Source: Opitutales bacterium
Lineage (GTDB): Bacteria; Verrucomicrobiota; Verrucomicrobiia; Opitutales; Oceanipulchritudinaceae
Direction of reading: 5' to 3'
Length of the DNA: 32,904 nucleotides
Assembly: GCA_020831585.1 (NCBI GenBank)
Contig: JAFIGE010000044.1
Span: forward strand, 1-32,904
Shown here piece by piece: positions 8,670 through 17,291 of the stretch. How positions within the stretch are numbered: position 1 is the stretch's first letter; the number at the start of each line of letters is the position of its first letter. The notes beneath the pieces are model-generated. The model searched no databases, had not been told where the DNA came from, and saw nothing but the letters and a program-made list of their open reading frames with translations. Made by a program: the position numbers and the translations under genes.

Positions 8670-9332
8670 ATGCACCGATCACGTCATTTTCTTTCGGAAG
8701 ACGATTTGGCCTTCATTCAAGAGACTCTGGCAAAAACGCCAGCTGATCGCGATGCTCTCTTGGAACTGCTTATCGATCCGGATGAAGCCGACAAGCTTTT
8801 GGACCATCCGGCATTGTTCAACGCGTGTGACCGCCCCAGGCTTACCGGGAACCTTTCCCTTCGCCTTTTTTTCTACATTCGTCTTCGGAAAGTGTTCTCT
8901 ACCTTAGGTGTGGATGATCGCGATTTGGCCGACTACGTGGCCTGTCAACTCGCCGAAGCGGCGCACCGTGACCGTTGGCTCTTTCCGTTTTCCCAGACAC
9001 GGGAACCCATGCTCTACGCGATCGAGTATTTCCGGGATGTCGAAACCGCTTCCGGCAGCCAAGCTTTCTTCCTCCACGCCTCCGCCGGCAACCATTACCT
9101 GTTCATGACCGGTCTTTTCGCCCCCTTCCTCGAGAAGCGTAAAGCCCGGCGCGGTGCCCCGGGCCCGGCCTTCTACGAATCCCTCGGCGCCCGCTCCTAC
9201 GCCAAAGCCCGCGACCACCGCCTCGCCCGCGAATACGGCATGGTCGAACTTTTCGACCACCTCTCCTCCTCCTTCCCCCACCTCCGCGCCGCCCTCGCCA
9301 CCGAAGCCAATCTCTGGCGCAAAGCCTCATAA
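8670..9332 (+). CDS. Conserved-looking hypothetical protein, 220 residues
   Basis: I do not recognise this protein. It has a perfect Shine-Dalgarno AGGAGG (8656-8661) eight bases before the ATG, the strongest in the window, which supports both the start and real expression. The sequence is mainly helical and soluble, with no signal peptide or membrane segment. Notable stretches are LRLFFYIRLRKVF near residue 65, VACQLAEAAHRDRW near 90, and SAGNHYLFMTGLFAPF near 138, followed by a basic RKARRGAPG. The AGNHYLF and YESLGARSYAKA blocks look like conserved motifs rather than drift. It lies 102 bases after the frameshifted secreted-protein gene and 67 bases before an intact RAYT gene. The spacer to the RAYT gene is AT-rich and could carry a promoter. 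Confidence 0.85.
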   Translation: MHRSRHFLSEDDLAFIQETLAKTPADRDALLELLIDPDEADKLLDHPALFNACDRPRLTGNLSLRLFFYIRLRKVFSTLGVDDRDLADYVACQLAEAAHRDRWLFPFSQTREPMLYAIEYFRDVETASGSQAFFLHASAGNHYLFMTGLFAPFLEKRKARRGAPGPAFYESLGARSYAKARDHRLAREYGMVELFDHLSSSFPHLRAALATEANLWRKAS

Positions 9333-9399
9333 AAATCAATAAAATATATTTCAGAAATTTTAACTTGCCAAACAACTCACCTTTTGAAAGAAGGCGATC

Positions 9400-10401
9400 A
9401 TGTCAAAATACACGCAACGACCGATGGTGAATGAAGAAGTGTGTGTTCATGCGATGTCGCGGGTGATTCAGAAGCGGTTTTTGATCGATGAACCGGGGAT
9501 GGAGGAGATGCGGCGAATACTGCGGACGCAGGCGGAGTTTGCCGGGATGGAAGTGATCACATTTTGCTTCCTCAAAAACCACTTCCATATACTTCTGCAC
9601 GTGGATCCCGAGCAGGCATGCGAGAACGTAACAGACGAAGAACTGTTGCGGCGCTTTCGGGCACTCTACGGGTCAAAACGGTCGCCCTCGCTGGGAGCAG
9701 ATGCAGAGACACTGGAGGCACTGCTGAAAAGGAATGATGAACGGGCGCAGACGGCGCGAAAACGCCTTAAGGCGCGGATGGGCGACGTTTCCGTGTTCAT
9801 GCGTGAGCTGAAAACCCGATTCACTTTTTGGTACAATGAGCACTACAAGACCGTGGGAACATTCTGGGCCGAACGCTTCCGCAGCGTCCTCGTGGAACCG
9901 GGCTCCCTTGCACTGAAGGCCGTCGCGGCTTACATTGATTTGAATGCGGTTCGCGCAGGCCTAACCGATTCCCCCCAGCACTACCGATACTGCGGACTGG
10001 GGGAAGCCAACCTGAAAAACCCAATCGGTCGCCGCGCCCAAACCGCATACGAATGGCTCCACCGAAGGAAGAAAGGTCGGAAGCTTGCCCAATCACTCGA
10101 AGCCTCAACCTTTGAGGATTATGAGGCGTATGTGAATCGGATCTTAGAACAGATACATCGGGAACAAGAGGCGCTGGCGATCACCAAATCCCGGGCTTCA
10201 AATGAAATGACAGTAGAGGAGAGCGCGGCCACTCTCAGCTACAACACAAACGCGGGAGCCGTCGGCAGCGCCACGTGGATAGAGCGCATCTGCGCAGCGG
10301 ATGGCGTTTTCGGTTTCCTTCATAGGAGAAAGAGGCCAGCCATCTTACTCGATCCAGATGTCGAAATACACGCTGCCCGACACGGCCGCACCCATGGTTG
10401 A
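9400..10401 (+). CDS. RAYT-type (Y1/IS200-like) transposase, copy 2, full length
   Basis: A complete 333-residue REP-associated tyrosine transposase-like protein. The start MSKYTQRPMV is preceded by a GAAAGAAGG ribosome-binding sequence. The N-terminal CVHAMSRVIQKRFL block is the usual RAYT opening. The HUH pair is His61-Phe-His63 (NHFHILL), and the candidate nucleophile is Tyr178 in AAYIDLNAVRAGL. A 'MGDVSVFMRELKTRF' helix and 'GTFWAERFRS' lie between them. A basic region (HRRKKGRKLAQ) follows, then a C-terminal ICAADGVFGFLHRRKR segment shared with copy 1. It is clearly diverged from copies 1 and 3, so it is not a recent duplicate of either. No flanking terminal inverted repeats or target duplications were seen, as expected for single-copy RAYTs. 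Confidence 0.92.
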   Translation: MSKYTQRPMVNEEVCVHAMSRVIQKRFLIDEPGMEEMRRILRTQAEFAGMEVITFCFLKNHFHILLHVDPEQACENVTDEELLRRFRALYGSKRSPSLGADAETLEALLKRNDERAQTARKRLKARMGDVSVFMRELKTRFTFWYNEHYKTVGTFWAERFRSVLVEPGSLALKAVAAYIDLNAVRAGLTDSPQHYRYCGLGEANLKNPIGRRAQTAYEWLHRRKKGRKLAQSLEASTFEDYEAYVNRILEQIHREQEALAITKSRASNEMTVEESAATLSYNTNAGAVGSATWIERICAADGVFGFLHRRKRPAILLDPDVEIHAARHGRTHG

Positions 10402-10539
10402 CCCGAGTCGGCGATTCAAACGTGTTTCCCACGAAACCGGAAGAAAATCTGAATTCCTATTGCCGGTTGCAGCGGGAGATTCTGGAATTGACTCAACAAA
10501 TTCCCGTCCCCCATCCCCTCTCCCCGATATCTTTTTGCT

Positions 10540-13512
10540 ATGACCGTCAGCGCCGTCGCCCCGCCCACGTTTTCCAGTTTTCTACAGGATCTTGGTCCCA
10601 AAGACCGCGCACGCCTGCTTCGTCTGGACAGCACTTCCCGCCGCCTGTTTGCGACAGATGCTTCGGAATATCAGGAAATGCCGCTCGGCGTGGCCTTTCC
10701 GAGGACACAGGAAGACGTGGGGACGCTCGTTCGCCTCGCCCATCGCCACCGCATCCCGCTCATCCCGAGGGCCGCTGGAACGTCGCTGGCCGGACAATGC
10801 GTCGGCGGTGGTCTGGTTGTGGATGTATCCAGACACCTCACGCACATCATTGATCTGGATGTATCCACACGCCGAGTACGCGTGGAACCGGGCGTGATCC
10901 GCAACGAGCTAAACCTCTACCTCGCCGAACACGGCTTACTTTTTGGTCCGGAAACATCCACCGCGAACCGGGCCACCATCGGCGGTATGGCGGGAAACAA
11001 TAGCTGCGGCTCCAACTCAATCGTTTACGGAAGCGTGCGGGATCACCTGATCTCCACGAGCGGGTATTTGAGCGATGGCTCCTTTGTGACCTTTGAAGCG
11101 CTCACCCGCGATGAGTTCGCGGTGAAATGCGCGGGGCCGGAAGATTCCATGGAAACCCGCATTTACCGAACCCTGCGGGACCTTCTGGGCGATCCGGAAA
11201 ACCGCCGGACCATCCGGGAGAACTTCCCAAAGGTGTCCATTCCCCGCCGCAACACCGGATACGCCCTCGATCTCCTGATGGACGCGGATGTTTTCGACCC
11301 CGCTTCGGACAAACCCTTTAATCTCTGCAAACTCATCGCCGGATCCGAAGGCACTCTATATTTCGGAGTTGAATACACCCTGGATTGCAACCCGCTGCCG
11401 CCCCCATTTGTCGGCCTGCTCTGTGCGCACTTCACGTCTATCGATGAGTCGCTTCAGGCAAACCTGCTGGCCCTGCCGCACGGGCCGTCCGCCTCCGAGT
11501 TAATCGACCGGCATATCCTCGAATGCACACGCAACAGCCCGGAGCAGTCCCGCAACCGCGACTTCGTCGAGGGCGACCCCGGTGCCATCCTTGTCGTGGA
11601 AATCCGGAGAGACTCGGCAACTGAGCGGGATGCCGTTCTCGCGCGCATCGTTGAGGATATGCGCACGGCAGGCCTTGGTTATGCCTACCCGCTGCTCCTG
11701 AACGAAGCCGGCAACAAAGTGTGGGAACTGCGGCGCGCCGGTCAGGGCCTCATGAGCAATATTCCAGGCGACGCCAAACCCCGCGAAGTCGTCGAGGACA
11801 CCGCCGTGGACGTGCACGAACTCCCCGCCTACATCCGCGAGTTCGACGCCTTGCTAAAGGAAAAATATGGCATCGGGACGGTCTACTACGCCCACGCGGG
11901 CTCGGGTGAATTGCACACCCGCCCGCTCTTCAACCTGAAGACCGAAGAAGGCCGCCGCACATTTCGCGGGGTGGCCGCCGATATCGCGGCCCTCGTGAAG
12001 AAATATCGCGGTTCGCTCAGCGGGGAACACGGAGACGGGCGTCTGCGGGGCGAGTTCATTCCCTTTATGGTGGGGGAAGCCTGTTACGGGATGATGCGTC
12101 AGGTCAAAGAGGTCTTCGATCCACACAATCTTCTCAATCCCGGCAAGATCATCGATACGCCACCCATGGACACCTATCTGCGCTATGATGCAGGGATCGT
12201 GGAACCGGAACTCCCGACCGTCTTTGACTGGTCCTCAACAGGCGGCATGCTGGGGGCGGCGGAGAAGTGCAATGGCTCGGGTGATTGCCGGAAAACCGAG
12301 AAAGCCGGCGGAACCATGTGCCCGAGCTTCATGGCCACCCGCGAGGAGCGCGAGACCACTCGGGCGCGCGCCAATATGCTCCGTCACCTCATCACGGAAG
12401 GCGGCGCGGACGCCTTTGCTTCGGAGGAGCTGAAAGACATCCTCGACCTCTGTCTCTCGTGTAAAGGCTGCAAGGCCGAGTGCCCTTCAACGGTCGACAT
12501 GGCCAACCTGAAGGCGGAATTTCTTCAAGGCTACTACGACCGCAAGGGCGTGCCGCTCCGCGCGCGGATGATTGCCAACTTCGCCACAGTGGCGAGGTTC
12601 GCGGGCAAAGTCCCCTGGGCGTGGAACGCAGCCTTTGGGGCGAAACCGATTCGGCGAATGCTCAACCGCCTGAGCGGTTTCCACCCGGATCGCACGATCC
12701 CTCCCCTTTCGCGCATCAGTCTGCGTCGCTGGTTTGCGTCCCACATTCCCCACCCGGCAGCCGGAACGCGCGGCCGGGTCTGGCTCTTCGCGGATGAGTT
12801 CACAAACGCCCAGGACGCGGAAATCGGTGCCAAAGCCGTCGAACTCCTGGAGGCACTGGGCTATACCGTTGACATACCCGATCATGGAGAAAGCGGACGA
12901 GCGGCTCTCTCCAAAGGCTTCCTGCGCCGCGCCCGCAAAAGGGCCGCGGCAAACGTCGAGGCCCTGGCTCCGCTCGTCTCCGCAGATCGCCCACTTATCG
13001 GCATCGAGCCCTCCGCACTCCTCTGCTTCCGCGACGAATATCCGGTCCTCCTAAGAGATTCCGCTCAAAAAACGGCTCAGGATCTGGCCAACAACTGCTT
13101 CCTCATCGACGAGTTTCTTATCCGCGAGGTTGATGCGGGTCGCCTGCCCCGCGATGTGTTTTCGGAAGAAACACGCGAAATCCGTCTCCATGGACATTGC
13201 CAGCAAAAGGCCCTTGTCGGTCTCGTGCCGACGAAACGCGCGCTCGAACTGCCCCGCGGCCACAAAGTGCGCCTGATACCCTCCGGCTGTTGCGGAATGG
13301 CGGGTAGTTTTGGTTACGAAAAAGAGCACTACGAGCTGTCCATGCAAATCGGGGAACTGGTCCTCTTTCCCACCGTCCGCAAAGAGCCGGAGAAGGTCCT
13401 CATTTGCGCGCCGGGGACCTCCTGCCGTCACCAAATTCACGATGGGACCGACCGCCGGGCCCTTCACCCGGTTGAGATTCTGCACGCCGCCCTTCCGCGG
13501 GTCACCAGCTGA
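10540..13512 (+). CDS. FAD-linked oxidase / Fe-S oxidoreductase fusion (D-2-hydroxyacid dehydrogenase, YdiJ type)
   Basis: At 990 residues this joins a GlcD-like flavin half to a GlcF-like iron-sulfur half, the layout of YdiJ-type D-2-hydroxyacid dehydrogenases (enteric YdiJ is about 1018 residues). The FAD-binding motifs are IPRAAGTSLAGQ (residues 75-86) and TIGGMAGNNSCGSNSI (146-161). The flavin-oxidase C-terminal domain has HAGSGELHTRP and SGEHGDGRLRGEF. Iron-sulfur ligands lie in CNGSGDCRK...GTMCPSF (about 576-595) and CLSCKGCKAECP (about 637-648). The Cys-rich C-terminal domain shows HGHCQQKALVG (about 883) and SGCCGMAGSFGYE (about 914). It probably oxidises D-lactate or D-2-hydroxyglutarate and passes electrons to the respiratory chain; the substrate cannot be told from sequence. 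It stands alone, without glcE or a permease, and has no clear Shine-Dalgarno. Confidence 0.93.
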   Translation: MTVSAVAPPTFSSFLQDLGPKDRARLLRLDSTSRRLFATDASEYQEMPLGVAFPRTQEDVGTLVRLAHRHRIPLIPRAAGTSLAGQCVGGGLVVDVSRHLTHIIDLDVSTRRVRVEPGVIRNELNLYLAEHGLLFGPETSTANRATIGGMAGNNSCGSNSIVYGSVRDHLISTSGYLSDGSFVTFEALTRDEFAVKCAGPEDSMETRIYRTLRDLLGDPENRRTIRENFPKVSIPRRNTGYALDLLMDADVFDPASDKPFNLCKLIAGSEGTLYFGVEYTLDCNPLPPPFVGLLCAHFTSIDESLQANLLALPHGPSASELIDRHILECTRNSPEQSRNRDFVEGDPGAILVVEIRRDSATERDAVLARIVEDMRTAGLGYAYPLLLNEAGNKVWELRRAGQGLMSNIPGDAKPREVVEDTAVDVHELPAYIREFDALLKEKYGIGTVYYAHAGSGELHTRPLFNLKTEEGRRTFRGVAADIAALVKKYRGSLSGEHGDGRLRGEFIPFMVGEACYGMMRQVKEVFDPHNLLNPGKIIDTPPMDTYLRYDAGIVEPELPTVFDWSSTGGMLGAAEKCNGSGDCRKTEKAGGTMCPSFMATREERETTRARANMLRHLITEGGADAFASEELKDILDLCLSCKGCKAECPSTVDMANLKAEFLQGYYDRKGVPLRARMIANFATVARFAGKVPWAWNAAFGAKPIRRMLNRLSGFHPDRTIPPLSRISLRRWFASHIPHPAAGTRGRVWLFADEFTNAQDAEIGAKAVELLEALGYTVDIPDHGESGRAALSKGFLRRARKRAAANVEALAPLVSADRPLIGIEPSALLCFRDEYPVLLRDSAQKTAQDLANNCFLIDEFLIREVDAGRLPRDVFSEETREIRLHGHCQQKALVGLVPTKRALELPRGHKVRLIPSGCCGMAGSFGYEKEHYELSMQIGELVLFPTVRKEPEKVLICAPGTSCRHQIHDGTDRRALHPVEILHAALPRVTS

Positions 13513-13568
13513 GCAAAAACCCTGTCCGTAACGATCTCTGGAGGAACCGACCGGCGAAGCCCCGTGTC

Positions 13569-13904
13569 TCAGGCCTCGATAAAATGGCAGATGTATTGGC
13601 AGATACCCGCTTCCACCGAAATCGTAAAACCCGATTGCCCAGGCACCTCGAAGGCATGGCCCGCCGCGTAAGCCGCCGCCTCGGAGGAACCGTCGAGAAC
13701 GACTGAGCAGGCGCCATCGACAATCTCCATGCGTTCCGGTTTGGCGGTGCCAAAATGATAGGTGCCGGGGAAAATCAGCCCCAGCGTGCACGTGCGGCCA
13801 TCGGCAAACTCAAGCGTGTGGCTCACCACGCGCCCATCGAAATAGACGTTCGCCTTCGTAACAGCTGTAACTCCGGAAATCCTGGTCGGAACTGACGCAT
13901 TCAT
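13569..13904 (-). CDS. ppnP: Pyrimidine/purine nucleoside phosphorylase (DUF1255 family)
   Basis: A small cupin-fold enzyme of the PpnP (YaiE) family, which cleaves several nucleosides with phosphate to give free base and ribose-1-phosphate. The start MNASVPTRISG has GGAGG five bases upstream and gives 111 residues, slightly longer than the 94-residue enteric protein. Family hallmarks are YFDGRVVSHTLEF near residue 18, GLIFPGTYHFGTAKPERMEIVDG near 40-62, and the closing AGHAFEVPGQSGFTISVEAGICQYICHF, which matches the enteric FNVPGHSEFHLQV pattern. It is transcribed convergently with the 2-hydroxyacid dehydrogenase gene and divergently from the LysM lipoprotein gene. Its upstream region is unusually G-rich on its own strand. 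Confidence 0.9.
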   Translation of the reverse strand: MNASVPTRISGVTAVTKANVYFDGRVVSHTLEFADGRTCTLGLIFPGTYHFGTAKPERMEIVDGACSVVLDGSSEAAAYAAGHAFEVPGQSGFTISVEAGICQYICHFIEA

Positions 13905-13914
13905 CGCCCTCCAC

Positions 13915-14020
13915 AAACCCCCTCCGCCTCCCCCCTGTCGACAAAAAAAACGCAACCACATGCAACACCCCACTCACCCCAACCTCCACACACGCCCAAC
14001 CCATCCCCCTCTGCATTCCC
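13915..14020 (-). other. G-rich tract in the ppnP upstream region
   Basis: On the minus strand this spacer carries repeated runs of three or more G (seen as C runs on the plus strand). One cluster at 13968-14006 includes GGGGGATGGGTTGGG and, after a longer gap, two GGGG runs; another lies near 13917-13935. The runs are nearly regular, and an ACAAAAAAAACG A-tract interrupts them. A G-quadruplex or a structured leader is possible. No protein-coding gene is supported here. Confidence 0.4.
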
Positions 14021-14143
14021 GGAATCTTTATTCACCCACTCAAGGCGCCACAGCCCAGTCAATAATTTTGTTCTGAACATGTATACCAACTGAGCTTTGC
14101 GGAAATTGTTTTGATCTTCGGTAGGGAGGGTGGAGGATGAACG

Positions 14144-14953
14144 GTGGAAGTGGATAGGTTGACTATGGATGGTATGATAAAGTGCTTTGGATGGTTGTTT
14201 CTGGCAGGGGTGATTCTGCTGGTTGGCGGATGCCGGGAAACCGCCCCGGAGACGAAAGAGACCGATGAGCGGGCTTTTCGCCGGGGGCAGAGTTTTTTGC
14301 GGGAGGGGCGGCATCAGGAGGCGCTGAATGCATTCCTCACGGTGATCGAGTCGCGCCGGGTGGCCCCGGAATCCCACCTCGAAGCGGGGTTGATTTATCT
14401 GCACCACCTGCGTGATCCGCTCGCGGCCATCTATCACTTTCGGAAATATCTGGAGGTCCGCCCCAATACGGATCAATCAGCCTTGGTCCGTGACCGGATT
14501 GTATCTGCCCAACGCGAGTTTATCCGCACCCTGCCCGGCGACCCTTTCGCCGGATCGATGGAACGGGTGGACCTGGTCGAGAAGACCCGCAGTGCACAGG
14601 AGCAAAATTTGGAACTCCGCGAGGCCCTCGCCCAATCAAGAGGCCGGGTGGACCGCCTCGAGCGCGAGCTTCAACAGGCACGACAGACGATCGAGGAACT
14701 CCGCGCCCGCATCGAAGGGCGACCGGTAGCCCCGGTAGTGATCGCCCCTCCCGCACCGGCACCCACCCATACCGCCAACCGCGCGGCTGCACGAAGCACG
14801 ACCTACGTTGTACAACCGGGAGATACCCTGAGCCGGATTTCGCAAAATGTCTATGGAACGCCCGCTCGCTGGGCGGAAATTTTCGAGGCCAATCGCGATA
14901 CCCTGAGCAGCCCGAACGCCCTCCGTGTAGGGCAGGAGCTCCGCATTCCCTGA
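14144..14953 (+). CDS. LysM-domain lipoprotein with tetratricopeptide-like and coiled-coil regions
   Basis: A probable envelope lipoprotein. GTG at 14144 has GGAGG (14132-14136) at ideal spacing; ATG at 14174 (MIKCFGWLFL) gives a shorter, more typical signal peptide. Either way the lipobox is LVGGC, so Cys would be lipidated after signal peptidase II cleavage. The next 100 residues (FRRGQSFLREGRHQEALNAF, then YHFRKYLEVRP) resemble tetratricopeptide helices. A coiled coil follows (RGRVDRLERELQQARQTIEE), then a Pro/Ala linker. The C-terminal 50 residues form a LysM domain: TYVVQPGDTLSRIS, NVYGTPARWAEIFEANRD, NALRVGQELRIP. LysM binds peptidoglycan, so the protein probably tethers the outer membrane to the wall or organises wall enzymes. 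It is 21 bases upstream of the cysteine desulfurase gene. Confidence 0.85.
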   Translation: MEVDRLTMDGMIKCFGWLFLAGVILLVGGCRETAPETKETDERAFRRGQSFLREGRHQEALNAFLTVIESRRVAPESHLEAGLIYLHHLRDPLAAIYHFRKYLEVRPNTDQSALVRDRIVSAQREFIRTLPGDPFAGSMERVDLVEKTRSAQEQNLELREALAQSRGRVDRLERELQQARQTIEELRARIEGRPVAPVVIAPPAPAPTHTANRAAARSTTYVVQPGDTLSRISQNVYGTPARWAEIFEANRDTLSSPNALRVGQELRIP

Positions 14954-14974
14954 AGCGGGCCGCCCGCACTGGTC

Positions 14975-16129
14975 ATGGTCTATTTTGATCACAACGCCAC
15001 AACGCCCCTTTGCGCAGAGGCCCGGGAGGCGTGGCTGAAGGCATCGGAGGAAGCATGGATGAACCCTTCCAGCCCCTACCCCGCCGCATCCCGTGTGCGC
15101 CATGCACTCGATGCCGCCCGCGAGGAGCTAGCCGGCCACCTCGATGCCCGCCCCGAGGAGATCGTCTTTACCTCGGGTGCGACCGAGGCGGCCAACCTCG
15201 TTTTGGGGCACTTTGCGCGCCAGCGGGAGCAGACCCTTTTGATTGGGGCCACGGAACACCCCTGCATCCGCGAGAGCGCCCAGTCCGGCGTTGCAAAAGT
15301 CGACATACTCCCCGTGCAACCGCAACCGGACGGACGGATAGCTCCGTTGAAACTCGCCGAGCGTCTGCGCGCCAAGCCCCGGCCCGCCCTTGTCGCCATC
15401 ATGGCGGCAAACAACGAGACCGGCACGGAGAACGACGTCGAAGCGATCGCGCGGGTCTGCCGGGAGGCGCAGGTGCCTTTTCTCTGCGACGCGGTCCAGT
15501 GGATCGGCAAACGCCCGCTCGGTGCCCTGCGGCATGCCGATGGCCTTCTCGGAAGCGCGCACAAATTCGGCGGACCGAAGGGCGTGGGGTTTGCCCGCCT
15601 CGGGGCGGCCCTGGGAGACCTGCGGGGCGCACGCGGCGGCCAGCAGGAGGGGGGACGGCGCGGCGGCACGGAGAATTATCCTGGTATCGCCGCGATGGTG
15701 GCTGCGCTCCGATCAGCCCAAGCCACTGTGGAGGACGCACAAGCCATCGCCACCCGCGAGGCATGGCGCAGTCGTTTCCTTGAGCGCGTGCGCGGCCTCG
15801 GGTTCGGCGTCGCCGGGTCGGAGGCAGCCAATCTGTGGAACACCGTGCTCCTGCTGCCGCCGCTTGGCGAACGCATGCGCTGGGTGATGCGCCTGGCCAA
15901 ACGCGGTTTTGCCGTCTCAACCGGGAGCGCCTGCTCTACGGGCCGCGAGTCCGCTTCTGCGGTGCTCCAAGCCCTCGGCATTCCCGATGCCACCGCCCGC
16001 CGCGCCATTCGCATCAGCTCGGGCAGGGAATCAAGCGAGAGCGACTGGCAGGCCCTTGCCGACGCCATAGAATGCATCCTTGCCGACCTTTCCGCCGAGG
16101 ACGCACCCGCCACAGTCGTGCGGATCTGA
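14975..16129 (+). CDS. Cysteine desulfurase (NifS/IscS family)
   Basis: A PLP-dependent class V aminotransferase-fold enzyme of 384 residues that removes sulfur from cysteine as a persulfide for Fe-S clusters or thiolated cofactors. The start YFDHNATTPL is the family opening. TSGATEAANL near residue 65 and ATEHPCI near 90 are PLP-pocket motifs. The Schiff-base lysine is in SAHKFGGPKGVGF (about residue 193). The catalytic cysteine is present in STGSACSTGRES (about 318), so the enzyme should be active. No scaffold gene (iscU/nifU) or regulator is adjacent. It lies between the LysM lipoprotein (21-base gap) and recF (25-base gap) and may be co-transcribed with both. The Cys-loop type fits the NifS/IscS rather than the SufS group; the precise subtype is uncertain. 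Confidence 0.92.
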   Translation: MVYFDHNATTPLCAEAREAWLKASEEAWMNPSSPYPAASRVRHALDAAREELAGHLDARPEEIVFTSGATEAANLVLGHFARQREQTLLIGATEHPCIRESAQSGVAKVDILPVQPQPDGRIAPLKLAERLRAKPRPALVAIMAANNETGTENDVEAIARVCREAQVPFLCDAVQWIGKRPLGALRHADGLLGSAHKFGGPKGVGFARLGAALGDLRGARGGQQEGGRRGGTENYPGIAAMVAALRSAQATVEDAQAIATREAWRSRFLERVRGLGFGVAGSEAANLWNTVLLLPPLGERMRWVMRLAKRGFAVSTGSACSTGRESASAVLQALGIPDATARRAIRISSGRESSESDWQALADAIECILADLSAEDAPATVVRI

Positions 16130-16154
16130 GAGCATACGTCCGCCCGAACCCCCG

Positions 16155-17291
16155 ATGAGTGATCGCCCCTCCGATTCCGTCAGCGGCCCCCTGCGCATCA
16201 GGGAGGTCCGCCTGCAAAATTTCCGCAACATCGCCGAGGCGGCCGTCGCCTTTCCCGCCGACCGACCGGTCTTCGTGCTCGGCCCCAACGGACAGGGAAA
16301 GACCAACCTGCTGGAGGCGATCGGTCTGATCACTGCCCTGCGCTCCTTCCGCACCCACGAGATCCGCCCGCTACTGCACTGGGGAACGAGCGAGGCCGGC
16401 GTGCGCGTCCTTCTCGATCATCCGTTGCGCGGCGAAACGGAGTTCCACCTCACCCTGGCAAAGGGGCGCAAACATCTCCGCGTCGACGGGGAGGACATCA
16501 CCCGCCTGGGATCCATCCTCGGGCTCTTCCCGACGGTCGCCTTCAGTTCCCAGGATATCCAGCTCCTGCGCGGGGCACCTCTGGGCCGACGGCAGTTCCT
16601 GGACCTCTCCCTCTCCGCCACCGACCCTACCTACTACAGCACCCTCCGCCGTTACCACGGGGCGTTGAAGGAGCGCAACCAACTCCTCAAACAAGGGGCG
16701 GATTTAGCCCTCACCCGTGCCTTCGATGCCATCCTGCTTCCGGCGGGTGCGGCCCTCATGGAAAAACGCCGCGCAGGGCTGGCGGCTTTTGCCAGCGATC
16801 TTGAAGAAGCCTACCGGCGCATCAGCCCCACCGCCGAAGAACCCGAACTCCGCTACGCCCCCGACATTTCCGGCGCACGTGCGGACACCTGGCAGCAGAC
16901 CCTCGAATCCGCCCGCCTGCGCGACCGCGAAACCGGCACGACGACCCGCGGCCCCCACCGCGACGACTGGGAGCTGCGCCTCAAGGGCCACGCCGCCCGC
17001 CCCTTCGCTTCCGAAGGCCAGCAGCGGGGACTCGTTCTCGCCCTCCGTGTGGCGCAGGCGCGGTGGTTTGCCCGCCACGGAGGCGCGCACCCTGTGATCC
17101 TCGCCGACGACATCCTCGGCGAACTCGATCCACAGCGGCGGGAACGCTTCTGGAACGCCCTCGATCACCCTGCGCAGATCATCGCCACCGGCACCGCTCT
17201 TCCCGGCGGCGATCCCGGCGGAGCGTGGGCGGTCATCGAAGTGGCGGCCGGCCAATTCCACACCGCCGCCGCCCGGTCCCCTCTGCCTTGA
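16155..17291 (+). CDS. recF: DNA replication and repair protein RecF
   Basis: RecF is an SMC-like ABC ATPase that works with RecO and RecR to load RecA at single-strand gaps. The start MSDRPSDSVSG at 16155 gives 378 residues; the frame extends upstream into the preceding gene, but the conserved LRIREVRLQNFRNI begins at residue 13. Walker A is GPNGQGKT (43-50). The signature motif is SEGQQRGLVLALRVAQA, and Walker B with D-loop is VILADDILGELDPQRRERF. DDWELRL and GPHRDD are also family features. It is away from dnaA-dnaN-gyrB, its usual neighbours, and follows a cysteine desulfurase gene. Its TGA stop abuts the hisE stop on the other strand. Confidence 0.95.
   Translation: MSDRPSDSVSGPLRIREVRLQNFRNIAEAAVAFPADRPVFVLGPNGQGKTNLLEAIGLITALRSFRTHEIRPLLHWGTSEAGVRVLLDHPLRGETEFHLTLAKGRKHLRVDGEDITRLGSILGLFPTVAFSSQDIQLLRGAPLGRRQFLDLSLSATDPTYYSTLRRYHGALKERNQLLKQGADLALTRAFDAILLPAGAALMEKRRAGLAAFASDLEEAYRRISPTAEEPELRYAPDISGARADTWQQTLESARLRDRETGTTTRGPHRDDWELRLKGHAARPFASEGQQRGLVLALRVAQARWFARHGGAHPVILADDILGELDPQRRERFWNALDHPAQIIATGTALPGGDPGGAWAVIEVAAGQFHTAAARSPLP

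Noticed and set aside
10358-10543. Independent 61-codon gene beginning MSKYTLPD
   Set aside because: It has no Shine-Dalgarno, its first part overlaps the RAYT gene and it resembles the RAYT start. Kept as an observation on duplication, not as a gene.
14069-14079. TGTTCTGAACA as a LexA box
   Set aside because: The half-sites resemble the verrucomicrobial LexA motif TGTTC-N4-GAACA, but the spacer is one base rather than four and the flanking genes are not SOS genes.
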